A stretch of 64,000 nucleotides of DNA, taken from the NCBI RefSeq assembly GCF_964340835.1, contig NZ_OZ204251.1. One strand, written 5' to 3'. This document shows positions 22,834-31,563 of this stretch, in pieces. Below the pieces are notes generated by a model. It was given only the letters and a program-made list of their open reading frames with translations. It made no database searches and was not told the DNA's origin. A program made the translations under genes and the position numbers. The DNA is from Bombilactobacillus bombi (GTDB lineage Bacteria > Bacillota > Bacilli > Lactobacillales > Lactobacillaceae). The first letter of the stretch is position 1, and the number at the start of each line of letters is the position of its first letter.

Positions 22834-24135
22834 ATGTACGATTACAGCAATGAGCCGCGACGAGTCACTTTTATGATTGATAATAAGTCCTTTTATGCTA
22901 GTGTAGAATCGATTCAGCTTGATCTCAATCCTCTAAAATCTATTTTAGTGGTTATGTCCGAAGCGCAAAACACCAATAGTGGTCTAGTTCTGGCCAGCAG
23001 TCCTATGGCCAAAAAGTTATTTGGTATTAGTAATGTGACGCGCAGACGTGATTTGCCTCATGATAAAAGGTTAATCATTGTGCCGCCACGCATGAACCTT
23101 TATATCAAATACAATTTAGCAATCAATGAAATTTTTCGCCAATTTGCCGCTGAAGAGGATATTCACCCCTACTCCATTGACGAATCTCTCATTGATATGA
23201 ACGATAGTTGGAAACTCTTTGGTCATAGTCCCCGCGAAGTAGCCCGCAAAATTCAACTAAAAATCAAACAAGAATTAGGATTATACGTTACTGTGGGCAT
23301 TGGGGATAATCCTTTATTGGCCAAGTTGGCTCTAGATCTAGAAGCTAAGCATACTCATAGCTTAATTGGAGAATGGCATTACGAAGATATTGCTGACAAA
23401 TTATGGCCAATAACTGACTTAAGTTCCGTCTGGTCAATTGGTAAAAGAACGGCCAAAAAATTAAATAGTTTTGGTATCAATAGTATGTATGATTTAGCCC
23501 ACTATAATCCCTATCAGTTAAAGGAACAAATGGGCGTAATAGGCAGTCAATTATTTGCTTTTGCTTGGGGCATTGATCGTGCATTGATTCGGCAGCAGTA
23601 TCACCCCATAGAAAAATACTACGGCAACTCCCAAGTACTTCCGCGTGATTATCATTCCCGTTCAGAAATTGAGATTGTCTTACGCGAAATTGCTGAACAA
23701 GTTGGAGCCAGAATTCGCACTCACCACCTATTAGCTTCTGAAATTCATTTGCACGTGGGTTTTTCTTATGCGGCCAAAGAACAAACTGGACGCTCAGGGT
23801 TTGGCCATTCTACCAAAATTACCCCTACCAACAGTAATAAAATTTTAGCCCAAACTGTAATTCAACTATTTAATGATCAATGGCAAGGAGAAAGTGTTCG
23901 CAATTTAACTGTTAGTTGCGCTCAATTAGTTACTGACAATCATTTACAGCTTAACCTTTTTGAGCAGAACAACCAAACTTTTAAGCAGCGAGAAATTGAC
24001 CAAACTGTTGACGCAATTCGCCAAAAATATGGTTTTAAATCTATTGTTAAATTATCTAGCCTGTTACCTGGTGCTACTGCCATCAACCGTGACGGTTTAG
24101 TCGGCGGACATGCTGGTGGGAATGCTTATGACTAA
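22834..24135 (+). CDS. umuC: Y-family DNA polymerase, UmuC-like
   Basis: Error-prone translesion polymerase of 433 residues. The catalytic site shows D16 in MIDNKSFYASVES and D116-E117 in YSIDESLIDM. Palm and fingers follow, with a helix-hairpin-helix thumb at WSIGKRTAKKLNSFGI and a little-finger domain up to about 350. The LNLFEQ stretch near residue 375 resembles the beta-clamp binding motif QLNLF. ATG 22834 is preferred over an in-frame GTG at 22822, because AAAGGTG is correctly placed before it. A perfect SOS box controls it, and a YolD-like gene overlaps its end. Role: SOS mutagenesis and tolerance of DNA damage. Confidence 0.92.
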   Translation: MYDYSNEPRRVTFMIDNKSFYASVESIQLDLNPLKSILVVMSEAQNTNSGLVLASSPMAKKLFGISNVTRRRDLPHDKRLIIVPPRMNLYIKYNLAINEIFRQFAAEEDIHPYSIDESLIDMNDSWKLFGHSPREVARKIQLKIKQELGLYVTVGIGDNPLLAKLALDLEAKHTHSLIGEWHYEDIADKLWPITDLSSVWSIGKRTAKKLNSFGINSMYDLAHYNPYQLKEQMGVIGSQLFAFAWGIDRALIRQQYHPIEKYYGNSQVLPRDYHSRSEIEIVLREIAEQVGARIRTHHLLASEIHLHVGFSYAAKEQTGRSGFGHSTKITPTNSNKILAQTVIQLFNDQWQGESVRNLTVSCAQLVTDNHLQLNLFEQNNQTFKQREIDQTVDAIRQKYGFKSIVKLSSLLPGATAINRDGLVGGHAGGNAYD

Positions 24136-24511
24136 TTCTGAATTTGATTCACGTTTAGTACAAAAATTTTTAACTGAATATCAAGATCGCGGCATGTTAA
24201 AATGGCAGGGATTTTATTTAAGTGACCACACTTCCAAATTAAATCAGCTGCACAAACATGATCATGAAGTACGGCAACGCCAACATTCTGAACAAATGGC
24301 TGCCAAGGAAATTGTTGAAGTAATTGACGAAGCAGTAACTAAAAATTTAGAAGTCATTATTGAACCCGCAATTATTGACAAAGATTTTTTAGTGACACCG
24401 TTTATTCAAGGCAAGATTGCTGGTTATTATCAAGATAATTTAGTAATTGGTACTCATTTAATAAAGTTCAATGAAATTTATGCTATCAAAATAAAAAAGT
24501 CTAAGATTTAA
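24128..24511 (+). CDS. YolD-like protein
   Basis: 127 residues starting at ATG 24128, which overlaps the umuC stop by 8 bp; GGTGGG precedes it. The N-terminal half reads FLTEYQDRGMLKWQGFYLSD and the C-terminal half folds as a small beta-rich YolD domain (FIQGKIAGYYQDNLVIGTHL, then IKFNEIYAIKI). YolD proteins are encoded next to UmuC-type polymerases in Bacillus and lactobacilli and have been proposed to act like UmuD as regulatory partners. The overlap implies strict co-expression under SOS control. Confidence 0.82.
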   Translation: MTNSEFDSRLVQKFLTEYQDRGMLKWQGFYLSDHTSKLNQLHKHDHEVRQRQHSEQMAAKEIVEVIDEAVTKNLEVIIEPAIIDKDFLVTPFIQGKIAGYYQDNLVIGTHLIKFNEIYAIKIKKSKI

Positions 24512-24524
24512 CTTAGACTTTTTT
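24493..24524 (+). terminator. Terminator of umuC-yolD
   Basis: Perfect 13-bp stem aaaaaagtctaag / cttagactttttt with a 6-nt loop, overlapping the yolD stop. Confidence 0.9.
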
Positions 24525-24814
24525 CTAGATTACTTTGATTAACTTTAAGCTGTAATGTATAGAGAATTTTATTACATAGACTGACCTATTATTGACTATA
24601 AAAAATAATATTAATTGCATGAGCACAATATTATTGCTGATTAACACGTTATTGTCGACAATACTAAATAGTAACTTGTACGATGAATTATTTTTAAAAT
24701 ATTGTGGTTTTCAATAACATTATTATCATCATAACATAACCGTTTTATCTGAAATTACAATCCTAATCTTTTGTTCATCTTTTGTTCTAAATTTTATTTA
24801 TAATTACAATTTTG

Positions 24815-24915
24815 ATTTTTTACTGGGGGGCATTTAATGGGGTTGAAACTTGGCGAGCATAGCCAAACAAGGTTTCTGCATTGAAGAACGGTGGCGGTGA
24901 TTGGAACTAGGTTAA
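24815..24915 (+). other. GC-richer island in AT-rich gap, possible 15-codon ORF
   Basis: Within the 24525-25030 gap, GGGGGG (24825-24830) precedes an ATG at 24837 reading MGLKLGEHSQTRFLH and stop. A ttggc/gccaa hairpin (24850-24866) lies inside. Downstream is gaacggtggcggtgattgg. It could be a small RNA, a leader peptide or a gene scar. The remaining gap is AT-rich without genes. Confidence 0.25.
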
Positions 24916-25030
24916 ATTAATAAAAAATCACTATCTCATACAAGACAATGATTTTTAATGTTAAAATAATTGAATTCTAAATGTAGAAAATTTGACTTTT
25001 TTCAAAAAGCAATAAGCTAAAACTTTCTAC

Positions 25031-26302
25031 TTATGTTAAAAATGTACTACATATTAAATTAATTAAGAAAATAAGACTGAGAATCCACATAGTAACTGAT
25101 ATTTCTTGAGTTTGATGGACTACACTTTTGGTTATGGGATAACTAATAAAACCAAAACATAATCCAGTCGCAATACTGCCAGTTAAAGGAATGAGCACAA
25201 TAATTAAAAATGCTGGAAACCAATCACTAAAATCTTCAAAATTAATCAATTTTAAATTTTGCATCATCGTGGCTCCCGTAATAATTATCACTGGCGCAAT
25301 TGCTACCTGAGGTACATATTTCAAAAATCCAACTAAAAATAAAGAAGCCGTAAAGAAAACACTAGCTACTAATGCTACTAAACCTGTCCGTCCACCAGTC
25401 TCTATTCCAGCTGCACTTTCTGCTGCAGCTACTGTGGGACTAGTGCCTATAATTCCTGACAAAAAGGCTGTTATAGCACTACTTTGAAAACTACGCTTAA
25501 ACTTACTTTTATTTGGCAAAATTCCCTCTAATAAGCCCATCGACTCAAACACTAAAATCATGGTCATCGAAAAAACTGCTAACCAAAATTTTATATCACC
25601 TAATGTTTCAAAATTGCCTTGCGCAAAAATCTGCGGTAAGGAATTAATCTTTGAGAACTGTACTGTTGCTGTTTGCCCTTTAATATGAAAAATAAAACCA
25701 ACGATACTCGTGACTAAAATACCGATAATAAAATTCCCAGGTATTTTCATTAGAAATAAGACTAAAGTGATAATCAAGCCAAATAATGCTAATAAAGTAC
25801 CAGCATTTTGAAGAGAACCCAACGCTAAAAGCGAGCCATTATGACCGGCTACTATTAACCCTGCCTTTTCTAGACCCAACTCCACCAAAAACATTCCAAT
25901 CCCCACTGTTATTCCAGTTTTAATGACTTGAGGAATTGCATTTGATAATAAGTCACTTAATTTTGAAAAAGCAATAACTATATAAAACAAACTACTGATT
26001 ATAGACACCGCAATCGCCGTTTGCCAAGAAAAATGCATAGATACTACTAAAGTATAAGTAAAGAACGCATTCACACCCATACCAGGTGTCAAGATAATAG
26101 GTGCTTGTCCCCAAACAGCCATAATTAAACAGCCAATAATAGAGATAATAATCGTAGCAAAAACACTCAGATCAAAAGGCATACCAGCATCTTTTAAAAT
26201 CATTGGATTGACAATAATAATATAAGAAATCGCAAAAAAACTAGTTATTCCGGCTAAAACCTGGGTTCTAATCTCTTTATAACTTTTCAAACTACGTAAC
26301 AA
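25031..26302 (-). CDS. NCS2 purine permease (AzgA/PbuG type)
   Basis: Proton-coupled importer for hypoxanthine, guanine or adenine, 423 residues and about 12-14 TM. AzgA-group signatures include IIIVNPMILKDAGMPFDLSV near residue 30, LTPGMGVNAFFTYTLV near 72 and GTSPTVAAAESAAGIETGGR near 288. It starts with TTG at 26302, 23 bp after nupC. Being last in the deo-nup operon, it probably imports or recovers the free bases released by the phosphorylases. Base specificity cannot be read from sequence. Confidence 0.88.
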   Translation of the reverse strand: MLRSLKSYKEIRTQVLAGITSFFAISYIIIVNPMILKDAGMPFDLSVFATIIISIIGCLIMAVWGQAPIILTPGMGVNAFFTYTLVVSMHFSWQTAIAVSIISSLFYIVIAFSKLSDLLSNAIPQVIKTGITVGIGMFLVELGLEKAGLIVAGHNGSLLALGSLQNAGTLLALFGLIITLVLFLMKIPGNFIIGILVTSIVGFIFHIKGQTATVQFSKINSLPQIFAQGNFETLGDIKFWLAVFSMTMILVFESMGLLEGILPNKSKFKRSFQSSAITAFLSGIIGTSPTVAAAESAAGIETGGRTGLVALVASVFFTASLFLVGFLKYVPQVAIAPVIIITGATMMQNLKLINFEDFSDWFPAFLIIVLIPLTGSIATGLCFGFISYPITKSVVHQTQEISVTMWILSLIFLINLICSTFLT

Positions 26303-26325
26303 ACAACCACGCCTTATATAAAATT

Positions 26326-27525
26326 TTACCAGACAAATAATCCTACAAATCCAGCTGAAAGTAGAGAAACTAAAATCCCAGATACTAACATTAATCCAAC
26401 ATTAGAAGATACATAATCATTCCGTTTACGATCAACCAAACCTTTAAATGCCCCAATAATCATCCCAACTGTTGAGAAATTAGCGAATGATGTTAAAAAT
26501 ACTGTTAAAACAGCTTGGTAATGAGGTATTAAAGATTTAACTGTATTTGTAACTTGTCCCATAACTACAAATTCATTTGTAACCAACTTGGTTCCCATAT
26601 ATTGGGCCAATTGGAAAGAATCTTGAGGGTTCAATCCCATTAACCATGCAAATGGAAACATTACAATACCTAAGAGATGTTCCAAACTTAGCCATGGATG
26701 TATAATTCCTAAGATTTTATCAATTAAGGCAGCTAACGCTACAAAAGCAATAACATTGGCTGTAATAATTAGAATTAATTTACCTGCACCTAAAATCGAA
26801 TCTCCTAAAAATGAAAAGAACGGCTCCTTAGCATTTTTTTCATCACTCATCTTTGCAATGACATCTTCTTCTTCAGTGATATGCACTGGATTTATAATAT
26901 TAGTCACGATAATGGAGTTAATAATATTAATAGGAATAGCCGTTAAAATAAATTGCGCAGGCATCATTTGCGTATAAGCTCCCAAAATAGAGGCTGTTAC
27001 ACAAGACATGGACATCATAGCTAAAGTTAAATCTCTTTCCTTACTCATTGTTTTTAATTGAAGTCCAGATACAGCTAAAGCTTCTGTATTTCCCAAAAAC
27101 ATCATTTCTACTGCAAAAAATGATTCAAACTTGGGTTGCCCGGTAATTTTAGCAAGACCTTTACCAATCCATTTAATAATCCATGGTAAAAATCCAATAT
27201 AGGTTAAAATATCAAACATTGGGACAATCATTAAAATTGGCATTAAAGAGCTAAAAACAAAATCCATATTCTTAACGTGAACCATACTAGGAAAAGCAAA
27301 TTCAATACCCTTATAAGCAACTTGTACTAATGCATTAAATCCATCAGCTGCACCCTTAACAATTATACGACCAATAGAAAAATCAGTTAAAAACCATGAT
27401 AATAATAGATTTAATCCTATCATTACAATAATTGATTGCCAATTAATTTCATGTTTTTTCTTTGAAAACAAAAACGCTACACCGATAAAAACACATAAAC
27501 CTAAGATATTTATTGCAATATACAT
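26326..27525 (-). CDS. nupC: Concentrative nucleoside transporter
   Basis: CNT-family H+/nucleoside symporter, 399 residues, about 9-10 TM. The N-terminal segment is followed by the gate domain (FNALVQVAYKGIEFAFPSMV), then MMFLGNTEALAVSGLQLKTM and EFVVMGQVTNTVKSLIPHYQ, and ends with LTSFANFSTVGMIIGAFKGL. The GNTE/Q and SFANF motifs are the nucleoside and sodium/proton binding loops of the family. AAAGGAG precedes the ATG. It lies in the deo operon 17 bp after deoD, so it supplies the nucleosides that deoD and pdp cleave. Confidence 0.9.
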   Translation of the reverse strand: MYIAINILGLCVFIGVAFLFSKKKHEINWQSIIVMIGLNLLLSWFLTDFSIGRIIVKGAADGFNALVQVAYKGIEFAFPSMVHVKNMDFVFSSLMPILMIVPMFDILTYIGFLPWIIKWIGKGLAKITGQPKFESFFAVEMMFLGNTEALAVSGLQLKTMSKERDLTLAMMSMSCVTASILGAYTQMMPAQFILTAIPINIINSIIVTNIINPVHITEEEDVIAKMSDEKNAKEPFFSFLGDSILGAGKLILIITANVIAFVALAALIDKILGIIHPWLSLEHLLGIVMFPFAWLMGLNPQDSFQLAQYMGTKLVTNEFVVMGQVTNTVKSLIPHYQAVLTVFLTSFANFSTVGMIIGAFKGLVDRKRNDYVSSNVGLMLVSGILVSLLSAGFVGLFVW

Positions 27526-27542
27526 GAGAAGCTCCTTTTTAT

Positions 27543-28250
27543 TTAAGCTGTTTGAGCTGTATCTAACGCAATCTTTATCATATCATTAAAAGAACGTTCG
27601 CGCTCTTTTGCAGTTGTTTCTTCACCAGTAACCAAATGATTGCTGATAGTCAATATTCCCAAAGCTTTAACCTGATATTTTGCTGCTAATAAATATAAAG
27701 CTGCTGATTCCATTTCTGTGCCTAAAACACCATAATCAATTAACTTTTGTCTATCCATTTCATCATTGTAGAAACGATCTTCAGACAAAATATTACCCAC
27801 TTTGACTGTAATGTTTAATTTTTGAGCTGCCTGATAAGCCTTCATTAACATTGTAAAATCGGCTGTTGGTGCATAATAAATACCACTACCAAAAGTATTA
27901 TTAATAATTGAAGAATCAGTGCTAGCACTTTGAGCGATAACAACATCACGTACATGAATTTGCGGGCTCATTCCCCCACAAGTACCAACTCGAATTAAAT
28001 TTTTAACATGAAATTCTGTAATTAATTCTGTAGCATAAATAGAAATTGAAGGAATACCCATTCCTGATGCTTGTATTGAAACTCGTTTTCCTTGGTATAA
28101 ACCAGTATAGCCATAGGCATTTCTAACTGTATTATAACATACAGCATTCTCTAAAAAATTTTCTGCAATATATTTTGCTCTTAACGGATCTCCAGGCATT
28201 AAAACTGTTGATGCTATATCTCCATCTTGAGCATTAATATGAGTGCTCAT
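27543..28250 (-). CDS. deoD: Purine-nucleoside phosphorylase DeoD
   Basis: Hexameric PNP that splits purine (deoxy)nucleosides with phosphate into base and (deoxy)ribose 1-phosphate; 235 residues, the usual length. MSTHINAQDGDIASTVLMPG opens the phosphate-binding GDPLRAKYIAE. RVGTCGGM and the GTEMESAALYLLA loop with the catalytic residues ILTISNHL follow. GGAGATC precedes the ATG. In the operon between pdp and nupC it provides deoxyribose 1-phosphate to phosphopentomutase. Confidence 0.95.
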   Translation of the reverse strand: MSTHINAQDGDIASTVLMPGDPLRAKYIAENFLENAVCYNTVRNAYGYTGLYQGKRVSIQASGMGIPSISIYATELITEFHVKNLIRVGTCGGMSPQIHVRDVVIAQSASTDSSIINNTFGSGIYYAPTADFTMLMKAYQAAQKLNITVKVGNILSEDRFYNDEMDRQKLIDYGVLGTEMESAALYLLAAKYQVKALGILTISNHLVTGEETTAKERERSFNDMIKIALDTAQTA

Positions 28251-28265
28251 AATGATCTCCTATAT

Positions 28266-29564
28266 TTATTTAATAATCTGATAAATCATTTGTGGCTTCT
28301 CTGCATGATCAGAGATTTTAATATTATTTGTTAATAGTTGTTTTACTTCATCAACATTTTTCTGATCACTATAAATAGTTAAGATGGGTTCTTCCTCATG
28401 GATTGTATCACCTATTTTTTTATGAAGTTCAATCCCAACTGCATAGTCTAATTGATCATCAGTTTTTTGGCGACCGCCTCCTAGCATCATGCTAGCAATT
28501 CCAACTTCATCTGCTTCTATTTCTGAAATAACTCCAGATTTTTGAGCAATTAATGGAATTCGATATTTAGCTTGTGGCATTACTGTATAGTCTTCAATTA
28601 CTCTGGTATCGCCTTTTTGTGCTTTAATTAACGCCCGAAATCGTTCTAAAGCTTTCCCTGATGTAATAGTATCTTCCAAAAGCTCTTTGGCTTCATCAAA
28701 ATTATTAGCTTTTTCACCTAGGACAACCATATAACTACCCAAAGTCAAAACTAATTCTTTCAAATCAGCAGGACCTTGTCCTTTTAACAAATCAATAGAT
28801 TCTTCAATTTCTAAAGCATTACCTATCTTGTTTCCCAAAGGTTGGTTCATATCAGAAATTACCGCAATGCACTTCATACCAACACTTTTGCCTATTTCTA
28901 CTAACGCTTGCGCCAATTCTATGGACTTATCTAAAGTTTTCATAAAAGCCCCAGAACCAGTTTTGACATCAATAACTAAAGCGTCAGTTCCTGAAGCAAT
29001 TTTTTTACTCATAATAGAACTAGCAATCAGTGGAATCGAATCTACAGTATCTGTTACATCTCGCAATGAATAAATTCTTTTATCAGCTGGTGCGATGTTT
29101 TTAGTTGCACCAATAATAGCTAAACCTTCTTGAGACACTTGTTTAAGAAATGCTTGTTCACTAATTTCGACTTGATAACCAGGAATGGCTTCTAGTTTGT
29201 CTAATGTTCCTCCAGTATGACCTAACCCTCTACCTGAAATCATTGGTACCGGTATTCCAGTAGCTGCAACCATGGCTGCCAAAGGCAAACTCATTTTATC
29301 ACCTACACCACCAGTAGAATGTTTATCAACTTTAATTCCTGGAATACTAGTTAAATCTAAATGCTCACCAGATTGCATCATTTTCATAGTCAAACTTGAT
29401 CTTTCGCTTTTGGTCATACCTTGAAAGTAAATAGCCATTAGTAATGCACTAATTTGATAATCTGGGATGGTATCGTTTACAACACCATCAACAAAAAACT
29501 GAATTTCGTCATCATTTAATTCAGTTCCATTTCTTTTTTCATCAATTATATTAATCATTTTCAT
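28266..29564 (-). CDS. pdp: Pyrimidine-nucleoside phosphorylase
   Basis: Phosphorolysis of uridine and thymidine; 432 residues. KHSTGGVGDKMSLPLAAMVA with the phosphate-binding K-S-S/T and the DALVIDVKTGSGAFMKT loop are family signatures. An N-terminal alpha domain (1-65, 162-192) carries the base site and the C-terminal alpha/beta domain ends LTIYSDQKNVDEV. AAAGGAGAAA lies before the ATG. Homologs are also named DeoA; the Bacillus-type form accepts both uridine and thymidine. It acts with DeoB and DeoC in salvage. Confidence 0.93.
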   Translation of the reverse strand: MKMINIIDEKRNGTELNDDEIQFFVDGVVNDTIPDYQISALLMAIYFQGMTKSERSSLTMKMMQSGEHLDLTSIPGIKVDKHSTGGVGDKMSLPLAAMVAATGIPVPMISGRGLGHTGGTLDKLEAIPGYQVEISEQAFLKQVSQEGLAIIGATKNIAPADKRIYSLRDVTDTVDSIPLIASSIMSKKIASGTDALVIDVKTGSGAFMKTLDKSIELAQALVEIGKSVGMKCIAVISDMNQPLGNKIGNALEIEESIDLLKGQGPADLKELVLTLGSYMVVLGEKANNFDEAKELLEDTITSGKALERFRALIKAQKGDTRVIEDYTVMPQAKYRIPLIAQKSGVISEIEADEVGIASMMLGGGRQKTDDQLDYAVGIELHKKIGDTIHEEEPILTIYSDQKNVDEVKQLLTNNIKISDHAEKPQMIYQIIK

Positions 29565-29583
29565 AACTTTTTCTCCTTTCTTG

Positions 29584-30774
29584 CTAATTCAAATCAGCTA
29601 AAAAGCTCTTCCCAACAGAATTACCTGTAACATTAAAATTATCTAAAATAGTAGCTCCCATATCTGCAAATGTCTGCCGAGTTCCTAAAGATCCGTGATG
29701 TTTCATACTTGGTGAATAAACAAGTAAAGGTACATATTCACGAGTATGGTCCGTGCCGCGAAATCCTGGATCATTTCCATGATCTGCAGTAATCATCAAT
29801 AAATCATCATTTTTTAATTGATCTAAAACACTGCCTAAACGTTCATCAAAGTCCATTAACGCTTGACCAAAGCCCATAGGATTACGACGATGGCCATACA
29901 TAGCATCAAAATCTACCAAGTTCATAAAACAAAATCCTGTAAAACTTTCTTGCAAAACATGATCCAAATGATCCATACCATCCATATTACTTTCATTATG
30001 ATAACCTTCGATAATTCCATTTCCAGAAAAAATATCATTAATTTTTCCAATACCAACAGTATGAATATTACTTTCTGCAAGATAATCAAGTACTGTTTTT
30101 CCTATTGGCTCCAAAGAAAAGTCGTGCCGATTAGCTGTTCGAGTAAAATGATCTTTGTCAGGACCTATATAAGGTCGAGCAATAACACGTCCAATGGTAT
30201 ATTGTGGACCATTAACTAAGCTACGCGTATATTCACAGATTTTATATAACTCTTGTACTGAAATTACATCTTCATGAGCTGCAATTTGCAAAACAGAATC
30301 ACCTGAGGTATAAATAATTAAATTTCCTGTTTTCATTTGCTGCTCACCGAGTTCTTGAATAATTTTAGTACCTGATTCAGGACGATTGCCGATAATTTTT
30401 CTTCCGGAAAATTGAGCAATTTTGTCTAATAAATCATCAGGAAAACCATTAGGAAAATAATCCAAAGGTTTATTAACTGGTAATTCCATCATTTCCCAAT
30501 GGCCATCCATACTATCTTTACCAGCAGAAATTTCTTGCATTTTCCCATAATATCCTAATGGATTATTAGCAGCTGGTACTCCAGCAATTTCTTGAGTTCG
30601 CAAATTGGAAATACCCAACTTTTGTAGATTAGGTAATTTTAAGTTTCCTTGATAGGCATCCCCAACATGTCCTAAAGTATCTGCGCCTAAATCATTGAAT
30701 TTGTCTGCGTCTGCTGCAGCTCCTGTTCCAACAGAATCCAAAATAATTCCAAATATTCTATTAAATTTAGTCAT
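29584..30774 (-). CDS. deoB: Phosphopentomutase
   Basis: Alkaline-phosphatase superfamily enzyme converting (deoxy)ribose 1-phosphate to 5-phosphate; 396 residues. FNRIFGIILDSVGTGAAADA carries the first metal Asp, GADTLGHVGDAY a second cluster with the phosphorylated Thr, and LMITADHGNDPGF and TDHTREYVPLLVYSP the remaining metal ligands. GGAG lies 8 bases before the ATG. It connects the two phosphorylases with the aldolase DeoC in the same operon. Confidence 0.95.
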   Translation of the reverse strand: MTKFNRIFGIILDSVGTGAAADADKFNDLGADTLGHVGDAYQGNLKLPNLQKLGISNLRTQEIAGVPAANNPLGYYGKMQEISAGKDSMDGHWEMMELPVNKPLDYFPNGFPDDLLDKIAQFSGRKIIGNRPESGTKIIQELGEQQMKTGNLIIYTSGDSVLQIAAHEDVISVQELYKICEYTRSLVNGPQYTIGRVIARPYIGPDKDHFTRTANRHDFSLEPIGKTVLDYLAESNIHTVGIGKINDIFSGNGIIEGYHNESNMDGMDHLDHVLQESFTGFCFMNLVDFDAMYGHRRNPMGFGQALMDFDERLGSVLDQLKNDDLLMITADHGNDPGFRGTDHTREYVPLLVYSPSMKHHGSLGTRQTFADMGATILDNFNVTGNSVGKSFLADLN

Positions 30775-30789
30775 AATAATAACTCCTTA

Positions 30790-31455
30790 TCAATTTTCAG
30801 ACAAAATTTTAACAGTTGCACTAACACCTAAGCGACTAGCACCTGCGGCAATCATTGCCAATGCTTCTTTACGACTATGAATACCACCAGAAGCTTTAAC
30901 ACCAAGACGATTACCCACAGTTTTCCGCATTAGAGCAACATCTTCAACCTTAGCCCCAGCAGAACTAAAACCTGTTGAAGTTTTGACATAGTCTACTCCT
31001 GCTTTTTCTGCGAGCTCACATGCTTTAATAATTTGAGAATTATTCAAAAAAGAAGTTTCGATAATAACTTTTAGTAATTTATGTTTTGAATGTACTTCCT
31101 GAACAACAGAATGAATATCATTTTGAACAAATTCATCATTGCCGCCAATTAATTCGCCAATATTAATTACCATATCTATTTCTTCAGCACCATCTAATAG
31201 CGCTGTTTTTGCCTCAAAAGTTTTAGCATTTGTACTTGTTGCACCTAGTGGAAAACCCACTACAGCAATTGGATTTACAGTAGTATTTTCTAATTCTTTT
31301 TTAACATATGCAATCCAATGTGCATTAACACAGACAGAAGCGGTATTATATTTTATAGCCTCCATACAAGTTTTTTGGATATCCTCTTGTGTAGCATTAG
31401 GTTGTAAATTAGTATGATCTAAATATTTTGCTAATTGTTCTCTAGTTAACTCCAT
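30790..31455 (-). CDS. deoC: Deoxyribose-phosphate aldolase
   Basis: Class I aldolase that splits 2-deoxyribose 5-phosphate into acetaldehyde and glyceraldehyde 3-phosphate; 221 residues. The Schiff-base lysine is K158 in VDYVKTSTGFS; the proton-relay residues are D94 (EEIDMVINIG) and the second lysine in VKASGGIHS. ATG 31455 follows AAAGGGG; a frame start at 31518 would lie inside the promoter. It is the first gene of the deo operon, behind a well-formed promoter and the DeoR operator. Confidence 0.95.
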   Translation of the reverse strand: MELTREQLAKYLDHTNLQPNATQEDIQKTCMEAIKYNTASVCVNAHWIAYVKKELENTTVNPIAVVGFPLGATSTNAKTFEAKTALLDGAEEIDMVINIGELIGGNDEFVQNDIHSVVQEVHSKHKLLKVIIETSFLNNSQIIKACELAEKAGVDYVKTSTGFSSAGAKVEDVALMRKTVGNRLGVKASGGIHSRKEALAMIAAGASRLGVSATVKILSEN

Positions 31456-31482
31456 TTTTAAACCCCTTTCATTTTCAAACAA

Positions 31483-31511
31483 ATAGTACCATTTTATTTT
31501 ACATTTGTAAA
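31483..31511 (-). promoter_or_regulatory. Promoter of deoC-deoB-pdp-deoD-nupC
   Basis: Minus-strand -35 TTTACA (31506-31511), 17-bp spacer, -10 TACTAT (31483-31488). The DeoR palindrome lies 8 bp upstream of the -35. Confidence 0.75.
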
Positions 31512-31518
31512 TATGCAC

Positions 31519-31536
31519 ATTGAAATTAATTTCAAT
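31519..31536. promoter_or_regulatory. DeoR operator palindrome
   Basis: attgaaattaatttcaat is a perfect 18-bp palindrome with ATTGAA and TTCAAT ends, the half-sites known for Bacillus subtilis DeoR. It lies between divergent deoR and deoC. Confidence 0.75.
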
Positions 31537-31563
31537 AAATAAAATTAATATGAGGTAATGTTA

